Assembly: GCF_954871325.1 (NCBI RefSeq)
Contig: NW_027050885.1
Span: forward strand, 310,001 to 374,000
DNA length: 64,000 nt
Direction: 5' to 3'
DNA from: Gordionus sp. m RMFG-2023
Lineage: Eukaryota; Nematomorpha; Gordioida; Chordodea; Parachordodidae
This document shows positions 47,071 through 59,945 of the stretch, one piece after another; positions within the stretch are counted from its first letter, which is position 1, and each line of letters begins with the position of its first letter. The translations under genes and the position numbers were made by a program. The notes beneath the pieces are model-generated. The model worked only from the letters and a program-made list of their open reading frames with translations, had not been told where the DNA came from and searched no databases.

Positions 47071-48170
47071 TCTGAAACATACGTAAAAATGCTTATCACG
47101 CGAAAATATAATAAATCCCTTAGAAGGGATTTTAAAATTATAAAAAAACTCAAGAGATATTAAGGGTTAAATCATTGCGTTACGGTTAGGGTTATAGGGT
47201 TAAGGTTAGGGTTAGGGTTAGTGTTAGGGTTAGGGTTAAGGTTAGTGTTAGATTTAGGGTTAGTAATAGTATTAAATATATAGAATATAATAAGAATAGT
47301 TAAAAATTATTTTTATAAGTTCATAAAGTATATATTAAAGTGTTTTTTATATATATATGTGAAACATACGTAAAAATGCTTATCACGCGAAAATATAATA
47401 AATCCCATAGAAGGGATTTTAAAAATATAAAAAAACTCAAGAGATATTAAGGGTAAATTATTGGGTTAGGGTTAGGGTTAGAGGGTTTAGGTAGGTTAGG
47501 GTTAAGGTTTGTGTTAGATTTAGGGTTAGTAATAGTATTATATATATATAATATAAATAGAATATTTTAAAATTATTTTTCTAAGTTCATAAAGTATATA
47601 TTAAAGTGTATTTTATATATATATCTGAAACATACGTAAAAATGCTTATCACGCGAAAATATAATAAATCCCTTTCAAGGAATTTTAAAAATATTAAAAA
47701 CTCACGAGATATTAAGGGTTAAATCATTGGGTTAGGGTTAGGGTTAGAGGTTTAAGGTTAAGGTTAGGGTTAGTGTTAGGGTTAGGGTTAAGGTTAGTGT
47801 TAGATTTAGGGTTAGTAATAGTATTAAATATATAGAATATAATAAGATTAATTTAAAATTATTTTTCTAAGTTCATAAAGCATATATTAAAGTGTTTTAT
47901 ATATATATATGTGAAACATACGTAAAAATGCTTATCACGTGAAAATATAAAAAAACCCATTCAAGGAATTTTAAAAATATAAAAAAACTCAAGGGATATT
48001 AAGGCTTAAATCATTGAGTTAGGGTTAGGGTTAGAGGGTTAAGGTTAGAGTTAGGGTTAGTGTTAGATTTAGGTTTAGTAATAGTATTAAATATATAGAA
48101 TATAATAAGATTATTTTAAAATTATTTTTCTAAGTTCATAAAGTATATATTAGTGTTTTTTATATATATA

Positions 48171-48328
48171 TGTAAAACATATGTAAAAATGCTTACCACG
48201 TGAAAATATAATAAAACCCTTCAAGGGGTTAGTAATAGTATTAAATATATAGAATATAATAAGATTATTTTAAAATTTATTTTCTAATTTCATAAAGTAT
48301 ATATTAAAGTGTTTTATATATATTTATA
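48171..48328 (+). repeat. Truncated 158 bp monomer, copy 5
   Basis: Same join; tail CTAATTTCAT, linking the 12-monomer HOR to the 29833/42486 lineage. Confidence 0.92.
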
Positions 48329-50013
48329 TGTGAAACATACGTAAAAATGCTTATCACGTGAAAATATAATAAAACCCTTTCAAGGAATTTTAAAAATATA
48401 AAAAAACTCAAGGGATATTAAGGGTTAAATCATTGAGTTAGGGTTAGGGTTAGAGGGTTAAGGTTAGGGTTAGGGTTAGGGTTAGTGTTTTAGGGTTAGG
48501 GTTAGTGTTAGATTTAGGGTTAGTAATAGTATTGAATATATAGAATATAATAAGAATAGTTAAAAATTATTTTTATAAGTTCATAAAGTATATATTAAAG
48601 TGTTTTTTATATATATATCTGAAACATACGTAAAAATGCTTATCACGCGAAAATATAATAAATCCCTTACAAGGGATTTTAAAAATATAAAAAAACTCAA
48701 GAGATATTAAGGGTTAAATCATTCGGTTAGGGTTATGGTTAGGGGGTTAGTGTTAGGGTTAAGGTTAGTGTTAGATTTAGGGTTAGTAATAGTATTAAAT
48801 ATATAGAATATAATAAGATTATTTTAAAATTATTTTTCTAAGTTCATAAAGTATATATTAAAGTGTTTTATATATATATATATGTGAAACATACGTAAAA
48901 ATGCTTATCACGCGAAAATATAATAAATCCCATAGAAGGGATTTTAAAAATATAAAAAAACTCAAGAGATATTAAGGGTAAATCATTGGGTTAGGGTTAG
49001 GGTTAGAGGGTTAAGGTTAGGGTTAGGGTTAGAGGGTTAAGGTTAGGGTTAGGGTTAAGGTTTGTGTTAGATTTAGGGTTAGTAATAGTATTATATATAT
49101 ATAATATAAATAGAATATTTTAAAATTATTTTTCTAAGTTCATAAAGTATATATTAAAGTGTTTTTTATATATATATCTGAAACATACGTAAAAATGCTT
49201 ATCACGCGAAAATATAATAAATCCCTTTCAAGGAATTTTAAAAATATTAAAAACTCACGAGATATTAAGGGTTAAATCATTGGGTTAGGGTTAGGGTTAG
49301 GGTTAGAGGTTTAAGGTTAAGGTTAGGGTTAGTGTTAGGGTTAAGGTTAGTGTTAGATTTAGGGTTAGTAATAGTATTAAATATATAGAATATAATAAGA
49401 TTATTTTAAAATTTATTTTCTAAGTTCATAAAGTATATATTAAAGTGTTTTATATATATTTATATGTGAAACATACGTAAAAATGCTTATCACGTGAAAA
49501 TATAATAAAACCCTTTCAAGGAATTTTAAAAATATAAAAAAACTCAAGGGATATTAAGGGTTAAATCATTGAGTTAGGGTTAGAGGGTTAAGGTTAGGGT
49601 TAGTGTTAGGGTTAGTGTTAGGGTTAGTGTTAGATATAGGGTTAGTAATAGTATTAAATATATAGAATATAATAAGATTATTTTAAAATTATTTTTCTAA
49701 GTTCATAAAGCATATATTAAAGTGTTTTATATATATATATGTGAAACATACGTAAAAATGCTTATCACGTGAAAATATAAAAAAACCCATTCAAGGAATT
49801 TTAAAATTTAAAAAAACTCAAGAGATATTAAGGGTTAAATCATTGAGTTAGGGTTAGAGGGTTAAGGTTAGGGTTAGTGTTAGGGTTAGTGTTAGGGTTA
49901 GTGTTAGATATAGGGTTAGTAATAGTATTAAATATATAGAATATAATAAGATTATTTTAAAATTATTTTTCTAAGTTCATAATGTATATATTATAGTGTT
50001 TTTTATATATATA

Positions 50014-50352
50014 TGTGAAATATAAGTAAAAATGCTTATCACTTAAAAATTTAATAAAATCCTTTAAAGGGATTTTAAACGTTAAACCATCATAACCTAA
50101 TAAACACCTTCTAGTAGGTAAAATATAAAAAAACTCAAGGGATATTAAGGGTTAAATATTTGGGTTAGGGTTAAGGTTAGTAAATGTTTAAAATATATAG
50201 AATATATTAAATCATTTTAAAATTATTTTTCAACGTATCTAGTTTAAAGAACTATAGGAATTAATCTCTTTTAAGACATTATATATTATTAGTAAATTAA
50301 TAAATAATAGTAAGTTCTTAAAGTAAATATTAAAGTGTTTTTTATATAAATA
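50014..50352 (+). repeat. L monomer 19 (mosaic)
   Basis: Haplotype CTTATCACTTAAAA joined to CAACG / AGTTCTT / TATAAATATCTG, a combination seen only here. Confidence 0.9.
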
Positions 50353-50913
50353 TCTGAAACATACGTAAAAATGCTTATCACGCGAAAATATAATAAATCC
50401 CTTAGAAGGGATTTTAAAATTATAAAAAAACTCAAGAGATATTAAGGGTTAAATCATTGCGTTACGGTTAGGGTTATAGGGTTAAGGTTAGGGTTAGGGT
50501 TAGTGTTAGGGTTAGGGTTAAGGTTAGTGTTAGATATAGGGTTAGTAATAGTATTAAATATATAGAATATAATAAGATTATTTTAAAATTATTTTTCTAA
50601 GTTCATAAAGCATATATTAAAGTGTTTTATATATATATATGTGAAACATACGTAAAAATGCTTATCACGTGAAAATATAAAAAAACCCATTCAAGGAATT
50701 TTAAAATTTAAAAAAACTCAAGAGATATTAAGGGTTAAATCATTGAGTTAGGGTTAGAGGGTTAAGGTTAGGGTTAGTGTTAGGGTTAGTGTTAGGGTTA
50801 GTGTTAGATTTAGGGTTAGTAATAGTATTAAATATATAGAATATAATAAGATTATTTTGAAATTATTTTTCTAAGTTCATAAAGTATATATTATAGTGTT
50901 TTTTATATATATA
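50014..50913 (+). repeat. Three-monomer spacer between the 12-monomer copies
   Basis: Monomer starts: 50014 (L), 50353, 50640, total 900 bp. The 50640 monomer is close to the 49740 monomer exactly 900 bp upstream; both have ATAAAAAAACCCATTCAAGG followed by TTTTAAAATTTAAAA. The short spacing suggests a local duplication. Confidence 0.85.
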
Positions 50914-51251
50914 TGTGAAATATAAGTAAAAATGCTATCACGTAAAAATTTAATAAAATCCTTTAAAGGGATTTTAAACGTTAAACCATCATAACCTAAT
51001 AAACACCTTCTAGTAGGTAAAATATAAAAAAACTCAAGGGATATTAAAGGTTAAATATTTGGGTTAGGGTTAAGGTTAGTAAATGTTTAAAATATATAGA
51101 ATATATTAAATCATTTTAAAATTATTTTTCAACGTATCTAGTTTAAAGAACTATAGGAATTAATCTCTTTTAAGACATTATATATTATTAGTAAATTAAT
51201 AAATAATAGTAAGTTCTTAAAGTAAATATTAAAGTGTTTTTTATATAAATA
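50914..51251 (+). repeat. L monomer 20
   Basis: 338 bp. Haplotype GCTATCACGT / ATTAAAGG / CAACG / AGTTCTT, as L10 and L15; leads the second 12-monomer copy. Confidence 0.9.
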
Positions 51252-52351
51252 TCTGAAACATACGTAAAAATGCTTATCACGCGAAAATATAATAAATCCC
51301 TTAGAAGGGATTTTAAAATTATAAAAAAACTCAAGAGATATTAAGGGTTAAATCATTGCGTTACGGTTAGGGTTATAGGGTTAAGGTTAGGGTTAGGGTT
51401 AGTGTTAGGGTTAGGGTTAAGGTTAGTGTTAGATTTAGGGTTAGTAATAGTATTAAATATATAGAATATAATAAGAATAGTTAAAAATTATTTTTATAAG
51501 TTCATAAAGTATATATTAAAGTGTTTTTTATATATATATGTGAAACATACGTAAAAATGCTTATCACGCGAAAATATAATAAATCCCATAGAAGGGATTT
51601 TAAAAATATAAAAAAACTCAAGAGATATTAAGGGTAAATTATTGGGTTAGGGTTAGGGTTAGAGGGTTTAGGTAGGTTAGGGTTAAGGTTTGTGTTAGAT
51701 TTAGGGTTAGTAATAGTATTATATATATATAATATAAATAGAATATTTTAAAATTATTTTTCTAAGTTCATAAAGTATATATTAAAGTGTATTTTATATA
51801 TATATCTGAAACATACGTAAAAATGCTTATCACGCGAAAATATAATAAATCCCTTTCAAGGAATTTTAAAAATATTAAAAACTCACGAGATATTAAGGGT
51901 TAAATCATTGGGTTAGGGTTAGGGTTAGAGGTTTAAGGTTAAGGTTAGGGTTAGTGTTAGGGTTAGGGTTAAGGTTAGTGTTAGATTTAGGGTTAGTAAT
52001 AGTATTAAATATATAGAATATAATAAGATTAATTTAAAATTATTTTTCTAAGTTCATAAAGCATATATTAAAGTGTTTTATATATATATATGTGAAACAT
52101 ACGTAAAAATGCTTATCACGTGAAAATATAAAAAAACCCATTCAAGGAATTTTAAAAATATAAAAAAACTCAAGGGATATTAAGGCTTAAATCATTGAGT
52201 TAGGGTTAGGGTTAGAGGGTTAAGGTTAGAGTTAGGGTTAGTGTTAGATTTAGGTTTAGTAATAGTATTAAATATATAGAATATAATAAGATTATTTTAA
52301 AATTATTTTTCTAAGTTCATAAAGTATATATTAGTGTTTTTTATATATATA

Positions 52352-52509
52352 TGTAAAACATATGTAAAAATGCTTACCACGTGAAAATATAATAAAACCC
52401 TTCAAGGGGTTAGTAATAGTATTAAATATATAGAATATAATAAGATTATTTTAAAATTTATTTTCTAATTTCATAAAGTATATATTAAAGTGTTTTATAT
52501 ATATTTATA
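52352..52509 (+). repeat. Truncated 158 bp monomer, copy 6
   Basis: Same join; tail CTAATTTCAT; 4181 bp right of copy 5. Confidence 0.92.
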
Positions 52510-52644
52510 TGTGAAACATACGTAAAAATGCTTATCACGTGAAAATATAATAAAACCCTTTCAAGGAATTTTAAAAATATAAAAAAACTCAAGGGATATT
52601 AAGGGTTAAATCATTGAGTTAGGGTTAGGGTTAGAGGGTTAAGG

Positions 52645-52668
52645 TTAGGGTTAGGGTTAGGGTTAGGG
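52645..52668 (+). repeat. Four perfect TTAGGG units
   Basis: Here the second 12-monomer copy has one unit more than the first (three units in the 48329 monomer), a single-hexamer length change. Confidence 0.85.
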
Positions 52669-54200
52669 TTAGTGTTTTAGGGTTAGGGTTAGTGTTAGAT
52701 TTAGGGTTAGTAATAGTATTGAATATATAGAATATAATAAGAATAGTTAAAAATTATTTTTATAAGTTCATAAAGTATATATTAAAGTGTTTTTTATATA
52801 TATATCTGAAACATACGTAAAAATGCTTATCACGCGAAAATATAATAAATCCCTTACAAGGGATTTTAAAAATATAAAAAAACTCAAGAGATATTAAGGG
52901 TTAAATCATTCGGTTAGGGTTATGGTTAGGGGGTTAGTGTTAGGGTTAAGGTTAGTGTTAGATTTAGGGTTAGTAATAGTATTAAATATATAGAATATAA
53001 TAAGATTATTTTAAAATTATTTTTCTAAGTTCATAAAGTATATATTAAAGTGTTTTATATATATATATATGTGAAACATACGTAAAAATGCTTATCACGC
53101 GAAAATATAATAAATCCCATAGAAGGGATTTTAAAAATATAAAAAAACTCAAGAGATATTAAGGGTAAATCATTGGGTTAGGGTTAGGGTTAGAGGGTTA
53201 AGGTTAGGGTTAGGGTTAGAGGGTTAAGGTTAGGGTTAGGGTTAAGGTTTGTGTTAGATTTAGGGTTAGTAATAGTATTATATATATATAATATAAATAG
53301 AATATTTTAAAATTATTTTTCTAAGTTCATAAAGTATATATTAAAGTGTTTTTTATATATATATCTGAAACATACGTAAAAATGCTTATCACGCGAAAAT
53401 ATAATAAATCCCTTTCAAGGAATTTTAAAAATATTAAAAACTCACGAGATATTAAGGGTTAAATCATTGGGTTAGGGTTAGGGTTAGGGTTAGAGGTTTA
53501 AGGTTAAGGTTAGGGTTAGTGTTAGGGTTAAGGTTAGTGTTAGATTTAGGGTTAGTAATAGTATTAAATATATAGAATATAATAAGATTATTTTAAAATT
53601 TATTTTCTAAGTTCATAAAGTATATATTAAAGTGTTTTATATATATTTATATGTGAAACATACGTAAAAATGCTTATCACGTGAAAATATAATAAAACCC
53701 TTTCAAGGAATTTTAAAAATATAAAAAAACTCAAGGGATATTAAGGGTTAAATCATTGAGTTAGGGTTAGAGGGTTAAGGTTAGGGTTAGTGTTAGGGTT
53801 AGTGTTAGGGTTAGTGTTAGATATAGGGTTAGTAATAGTATTAAATATATAGAATATAATAAGATTATTTTAAAATTATTTTTCTAAGTTCATAAAGCAT
53901 ATATTAAAGTGTTTTATATATATATATGTGAAACATACGTAAAAATGCTTATCACGTGAAAATATAAAAAAACCCATTCAAGGAATTTTAAAATTTATAA
54001 AAACTCAAGAGATATTAAGGGTTAAATCATTGAGTTAGGGTTAGAGGGTTAAGGTTAGGGTTAGTGTTAGGGTTAGTGTTAGGGTTAGTGTTAGATATAG
54101 GGTTAGTAATAGTATTAAATATATAGAATATAATAAGATTATTTTAAAATTATTTTTCTAAGTTCATAATGTATATATTATAGTGTTTTTTATATATATA

Positions 54201-54539
54201 TGTGAAATATAAGTAAAAATGCTTATCACTTAAAAATTTAATAAAATCCTTTAAAGGGATTTTAAACGTTAAACCATCATAACCTAATAAACACCTTCTA
54301 GTAGGTAAAATATAAAAAAACTCAAGGGATATTAAGGGTTAAATATTTGGGTTAGGGTTAAGGTTAGTAAATGTTTAAAATATATAGAATATATTAAATC
54401 ATTTTAAAATTATTTTTCAAGGTATCTAGTTTAAAGAACTATAGGAATTAATCTCTTTTAAGACATTATATATTATTAGTAAATTAATAAATAATAGTAA
54501 GTTTTTAAAGTAAATATTAAAGTGTTTTTTATATATATA
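54201..54539 (+). repeat. L monomer 21
   Basis: Haplotype CTTATCACTTAAAA / CAAGG / AGTTTTT. It shares its 5' part with L19 at the matching place in the other copy, but the two differ from the middle onward. Confidence 0.9.
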
Positions 54540-54834
54540 TCTGAAACATACGTAAAAATGCTTATCACGCGAAAATATAATAAATCCCTTAGAAGGGATT
54601 TTAAAATTATAAAAAAACTTAAGGGATATTAAGGGTTAAATCATTGAGTTAGGGTTAGGGTTAGAGGGTTAAGGTTAGGGTTAGGGTTAGGGTTAGGGTT
54701 AGTGTTTTAGGGTTAGGGTTAGTGTTAGATTTAGGGTTAGTAATAGTATTGAATATATAGAATATAATAAGAATAGTTAAAAATTATTTTTATAAGTTCA
54801 TAAAGTATATATTAAAGTGTTTTTTATATATATA
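54540..54834 (+). repeat. Chimeric 295 bp monomer, copy 2
   Basis: It has the same fusion of a CCCTTAGAAGGG / ACTTAAG 5' half to a GTGTTTTAGGG 3' half as at 45264, 9276 bp upstream, and the same four-unit TTAGGG run. Confidence 0.85.
54675..54698 (+). repeat. Four perfect TTAGGG units
   Basis: A four-unit run in the chimeric monomer at 54540, as in its copy at 45264. Confidence 0.85.
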
Positions 54835-55672
54835 TGTGAAACATACGTAAAAATGCTTATCACGTGAAAATATAAAAAAACCCATTCAAAGAATTTTAAA
54901 AATATAAAAAAACTCAAGGGATATTAAGGCTTAAATCATTGAGTTAGGGTTAGGGTTAGAGGGTTAAAGTTAGAGTTAGGGTTAGTGTTGGGGTTAGGGT
55001 TAGTGTTAGATTTAGGTTTAGTAATAGTATTAAATATATAGAATATAATAAGATTATTTTAAAATTATTTTTCTAAGTTCATAAAGTATATATTAGTGTT
55101 TTTTATATATATATGTAAAACATATGTAAAAATGCTTACCACGTAAAAATATAATAAAACCCTTCAAGGGATTTTTAAAATTTAAAAAAACTCAAGAGAT
55201 ATTAAGGGTTAATTCATTGGGTTAGGGTTAGGGTTAGAGGGTTAAGGTTAGGGTTAGTGTTAGGGTTAGTGTTAGATATAGGGTTAGTAATAGTATTAAA
55301 TATATAGAATATAATAAGATTATTTTAAAATTATTTTTCTAAGTTCATAAAGTATATATTAAAGTGTTTTATATATATATATGTGAAACATACGTAAAAA
55401 TGCTTATCACGTAAAAATTTAATAAAATCCTTGAAAGGTATTTTAAAAATATAAAAAAACTCAAGGGATATTAAGGGTTAAATCATTGAGTTAGGGTTAG
55501 GGTTAGAGGGGGTTAGAGGGTTAAGGTTAGGGTTAGTGTTAGAGTTAGTGTTAGGGTTAGTGTTAGATATAGGGTTAGTAATAGTATTAAATATATAGAA
55601 TATAATAAGATTATTTTAAAATTATTTTTCTAAGTTCATAATGTATATATTATAGTGTTTTTTATATATATA

Positions 55673-56011
55673 TGTGAAATATAAGTAAAAATGCTTATCA
55701 CTTAAAAATTTAATAAAATCCTTTAAAGGGATTTTAAACGTTAAACCATCATAACCTAATAAACACCTTCTAGTAGGTAAAATATAAAAAAACTCAAGGG
55801 ATATTAAGGGTTAAATATTTGGGTTAGGGTTAAGGTTAGTAAATGTTTAAAATATATAGAATATATTAAATCATTTTAAAATTATTTTTCAAGGTATCTA
55901 GTTTAAAGAACTATAGGAATTAATCTCTTTTAAGACATTATATATTATTAGTAAATTAATAAATAATAGTAAGTTTTTAAAGTAAATATTAAAGTGTTTT
56001 TTATATATATA
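55673..56011 (+). repeat. L monomer 22
   Basis: Haplotype CTTATCACTTAAAA / CAAGG / AGTTTTT; counterpart of L4 at +41186. Confidence 0.9.
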
Positions 56012-56971
56012 TCTGAAACATACGTAAAAATGCTTATCACGCGAAAATATAATAAATCCCTTAGAAGGGATTTTAAAATTATAAAAAAACTTAAGAGATA
56101 TTAAGGGTTAAATCATTGCGTTACGGTTAGGGTTATAGGGTTAAGGTTAGGGTTAGGGTTAGTGTTAGGGTTAGGGTTAAGGTTAGTGTTAGATTTAGGG
56201 TTAGTAATAGTATTAAATATATAGAATATAATAAGATTATTTTAAAATTATTTTTCTAAGTTCATAAAGTATATATTAAAGTGTTTTATATATATATATA
56301 TGTGAAACATACGTAAAAATGCTTATCACGCGAAAATATAATAAATCCCATAGAAGGGATTTTAAAAATATAAAAAAACTCAAGAGATATTAAGGGTAAA
56401 TCATTGGGTTAGGGTTAGGGTTAGAGGGTTAAGGTTAGGGTTAGGGTTAAGGTTTGTGTTAGATTTTGGGTTAGTAATAGTATTATATATATATAATATA
56501 AATAGAATATTTTAAAATTATTTTTCTAAGTTCATAAAGTATATATTAAAGTGTTTTTTATATATATATCTGAAACATACGTAAAAATGCTTAATAAATT
56601 CCCTTTCAAGGAATTTTAAAAATATTAAAAACTCATGAGATATTAAGGGTTAAATCATTGGGTTAGGGTTAGGGTTAGAGGTTTAAGGTTAAGGTTAGGG
56701 TTAGTGTTAGGGTTAAGGTTAGTGTTAGATTTAGGGTTAGTAATAGTATTAAATATATAGAATATGATAAGATTATTTTAAAATTTATTTTCTAAGTTCA
56801 TAAAGTATATATTAAAGTGTTTTATATATATTTATATGTGAAACATACGTAAAAATGCTTATCACGTGAAAATATAATAAAACCCTTTCAAGGAATTTTA
56901 AAAATATAAAAAAACTCAAGGGATATTAAGGGTTAAATCATTGAGTTAGGGTTAGGGTTAGAGGGTTAAGG

Positions 56972-56995
56972 TTAGGGTTAGGGTTAGGGTTAGGG
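56972..56995 (+). repeat. Four perfect TTAGGG units
   Basis: A four-unit run in the monomer at 56837; counterpart of 15791-15814 in the 41.2 kb pair. Confidence 0.85.
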
Positions 56996-59606
56996 TTAGT
57001 GTTTTAGGGTTAGGGTTAGTGTTAGATTTAGGGTTAGTAATAGTATTGAATATATAGAATATAATAGTTAAAAATTATTTTTATAAGTTCATAAAGTATA
57101 TATTAAAGTGTTTTTTATATATATATCTGAAACATACGTAAAAATGCTTATCACGCGAAAATATAATAAATCCCTTACAAGGGATTTTAAAAATATAAAA
57201 AAACTCAAGAGATATTAAGGGTTAAATCATTCGGTTAGAGTTATGGTTAGGGGGTTAGGGTTAGGGTTAGTGTTAGGGTTAAGGTTAGTGTTAGATTTAG
57301 GGTTAGTAATAGTATTAAATATATAGAATATAATAAGATTATTTTAAAATTATTTTTCTAAGTTCATAAAGTATATATTAAAGTGTTTTATATATATATA
57401 TATGTGAAACATACGTAAAAATGCTTATCACGCGAAAATATAATAAATCCCATAGAAGGGATTTTAAAAATATAAAAAAACTCAAGAGATATTAAGGGTA
57501 AATCATTGGGTTAGGGTTAGGGTTAGAGGGTTAAGGTTAGGGTTAGGGTTAAGGTTTGTGTTAGATTTAGGGTTAGTAATAGTATTATATATATATAATA
57601 TAAATAGAATATTTTAAAATTATTTTTCTAAGTTCATAAAGCATATATTAAAGTGTTTTATATATATATATGTGAAACATACGTAAAAATGCTTATCACG
57701 TGAAAATATAATAAAACCCATTCAAGGAATTTTAAAAATATAAAAAAACTCAAGGGATATTAAGGCTTAAATCATTGAGTTAGGGTTAGGGTTAGAGGGT
57801 TAAGGTTAGAGTTAGGGTTAGTGTTGGGGTTAGGGTTAGTGTTAGATTTAGGGTTAGTAATAGTATTAAATATATAGAATATAATAAGATTATTTTAAAA
57901 TTTATTTTCTAAGTTCATAAAGTATATATTAAAGTGTTTTATATATATTTATATGTGAAACATACGTAAAAATGCTTATCACGTGAAAATATAATAAAAC
58001 CCTTTCAAGGAATTTTAAAAATATAAAAAAACTCAAGGGATATTAAGCGTTAAATTACTGGGTGAGGGTTAGGGTTAGAGAGTTAAGGTTATGGTTAGGG
58101 TTATTGTTAGATTTAGGGTTAGTAATAGTATTAAATATATAGAATATAATAAGATTATTTTAAAATTTATTTTCTAAGTTCATAAAGTATATATTAAAGT
58201 GTTTTATATATATATATGTGAAACATACGTAAAAATGCTTATCACGTGAAAATATAATAAAACCCTTTCAAGGAATTTTAAAAATATAAAAAAACTCAAG
58301 GGATATTAAGGGTTAAATCATTGAGTTAGGGTTAGGGTTAGAGGGTTAAAGTTAGGGTTAGGGTTAGGGTTAGTGTTAGATTTAGGGTTAGTAATAGTAT
58401 TAAATATATAGAATATAATAAGAATAGTTAAAAATTATTTTTATAAGTTCATAAAGTATATATTAAAGTGTTTTTTATATATATATCTGAAACATACGTA
58501 AAAATGCTTATCACGCGAAAATATAATAAATCCCTTACAAGGGATTTTAAAAATATAAAAAAACTCAAGAGATATTAAGGGTTAAATCATTGGGTTAGGG
58601 TTATGGTTAGGGGGTTAGGGTTAGGGTTAGTGTTAGGGTTAGGGTTAAGGTTAGTGTTAGATTTAGGGTTAGTAATAGTATTAAATATATAGAATATAAT
58701 AAGATTATTTTAAAATTATTTTTCTAAGTTCATAAAGTATATATTAAAGTGTTTTATATATATATATGTGAAACATACGTAAAAATGCTTATCACGCGAA
58801 AATATAATAAATCCCTTACAAGGGATTTTTAAAATATAAAAAAACTCAAGAGATATTAAGGGTTAAATCATTGCGTTAGGGTTAGGGTTAGATGGTTAAG
58901 GTTAGGGTTAGGGTTAGTGTTAGGGTTAGGGTTAGAGTTAGTGTTAGATTTAGGGTTAGTAATAGTATTAAATATATAGAATATAATAAGATTATTTTAA
59001 AATTATTTTTCTAAGTTTATAAAGCATATATTTAAGTGTTTTATATATATATATGTGAAACATACGTAAAAATTCTTATCACGTGAAAGTATAATAAAAC
59101 CCATTCAAGGAATTTTAAAAATATAAAAAAACTCAAGGGATATTAAGCCTTAAATCATTGAGTTAGGGTTAGGGTTAGAGGGTTAAAGTTAGAGTTAGGG
59201 TTAGTGTTGGGGTTAGGGTTAGTGTTAGATTTAGGTTTAGTAATAGTATTAAATATATAGAATATAATAAGATTATTTTAAAATTATTTTTCTAAGTTCA
59301 TAAAGTATATATTAGTGTTTTTTATATATATATGTGAAACATATGTAAAAATGCTTATCACGTGAAAATATAATAAAACCCTTCAAGGGATTTTTAAAAT
59401 TTAAAAAAACTCAAGAGATATTAAGGGTTAAATCATTGAGTTAGGGTTAGAGGGTTAAGGTTAGGGTTAGTGTTAGGGTTAGTGTTAGGGTTAGTGTTAG
59501 ATATAGGGTTAGTAATAGTATTAAATATATAGAATATAATAAGATTATTTTAAAATTATTTTTCTAAGTTCATAATGTATATATTATAGTGTTTTTTATA
59601 TATATA

Positions 59607-59945
59607 TGTGAAATATAAGTAAAAATGCTTATCACGTAAAAATTTAATAAAATCCTTTAAAGGGATTTTAAACGTTAAACCATCATAACCTAATAAACAC
59701 CTTCTAGTAGGTAAAATATAAAAAAACTCAAGGGATATTAAGGGTTAAATATTTGGGTTAGGGTTAAGGTTAGTAAATGTTTAAAATATATAGAATATAT
59801 TAAATCATTTTAAAATTATTTTTCAAGGTATCTAGTTTAAAGAACTATAGGAATTAATCTCTTTTAAGACATTATATATTATTAGTAAATTAATAAATAA
59901 TAGTAAGTTTTTAAAGTAAATATTAAAGTGTTTTTTATATATATA
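59607..59945 (+). repeat. L monomer 23
   Basis: Haplotype CTTATCACGT / CAAGG / AGTTTTT; matches L9 at +31840. Confidence 0.9.

Larger units (their letters stand above)
46732..50013 (+). repeat. 12-monomer HOR, copy 1 (3282 bp)
   Basis: Monomer starts: 46732 (L), 47071, 47358, 47624, 47910, 48171 (158 bp), 48329, 48618, 48883, 49177, 49465, 49740. It is derived from the first part of the super-HOR but has its own changes: the 47071 monomer ends in the GAATAGTTAAAAATT tail, the 48618 monomer has lost 12 bp of GGGTTA units (GGGGGTTAGTGTTAGGG), and a fusion monomer lies at 49740. All three recur in 50914-54200 (the second at 52805). Confidence 0.88.
50914..54200 (+). repeat. 12-monomer HOR, copy 2 (3287 bp)
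   Basis: Monomer starts: 50914 (L), 51252, 51539, 51805, 52091, 52352 (158 bp), 52510, 52805, 53070, 53364, 53652, 53927. It matches 46732-50013 at an offset of 4181 bp, changing to 4187 after one extra GGGTTA in the 52510 monomer. The leading L is of a different type from that at 46732. Confidence 0.88.
54201..55672 (+). repeat. L-led five-monomer segment
   Basis: Monomer starts: 54201 (L), 54540, 54835, 55114, 55382. The first four parallel 44925, 45264, 45559 and 45838. The fifth is the CGTAAAAATTT / GAGGGGG monomer also seen at 14196, 31981 and 44634. The segment joins the 12-monomer HOR to the block shared with 14487-18732. Confidence 0.86.
55673..59606 (+). repeat. 14-monomer block, right copy of a pair about 41.2 kb apart
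   Basis: Monomer starts: 55673 (L), 56012, 56301, 56569, 56837, 57126, 57403, 57671, 57954, 58217, 58486, 58767, 59054, 59333. It follows 14487-18732 in order and in private markers but lacks a partner for the 303 bp monomer at 17590. The deletion beside the anchor at 56569 is similar in place to that at 15383 but not identical in sequence, so the copies have since diverged or been lost from differently. Confidence 0.88.
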
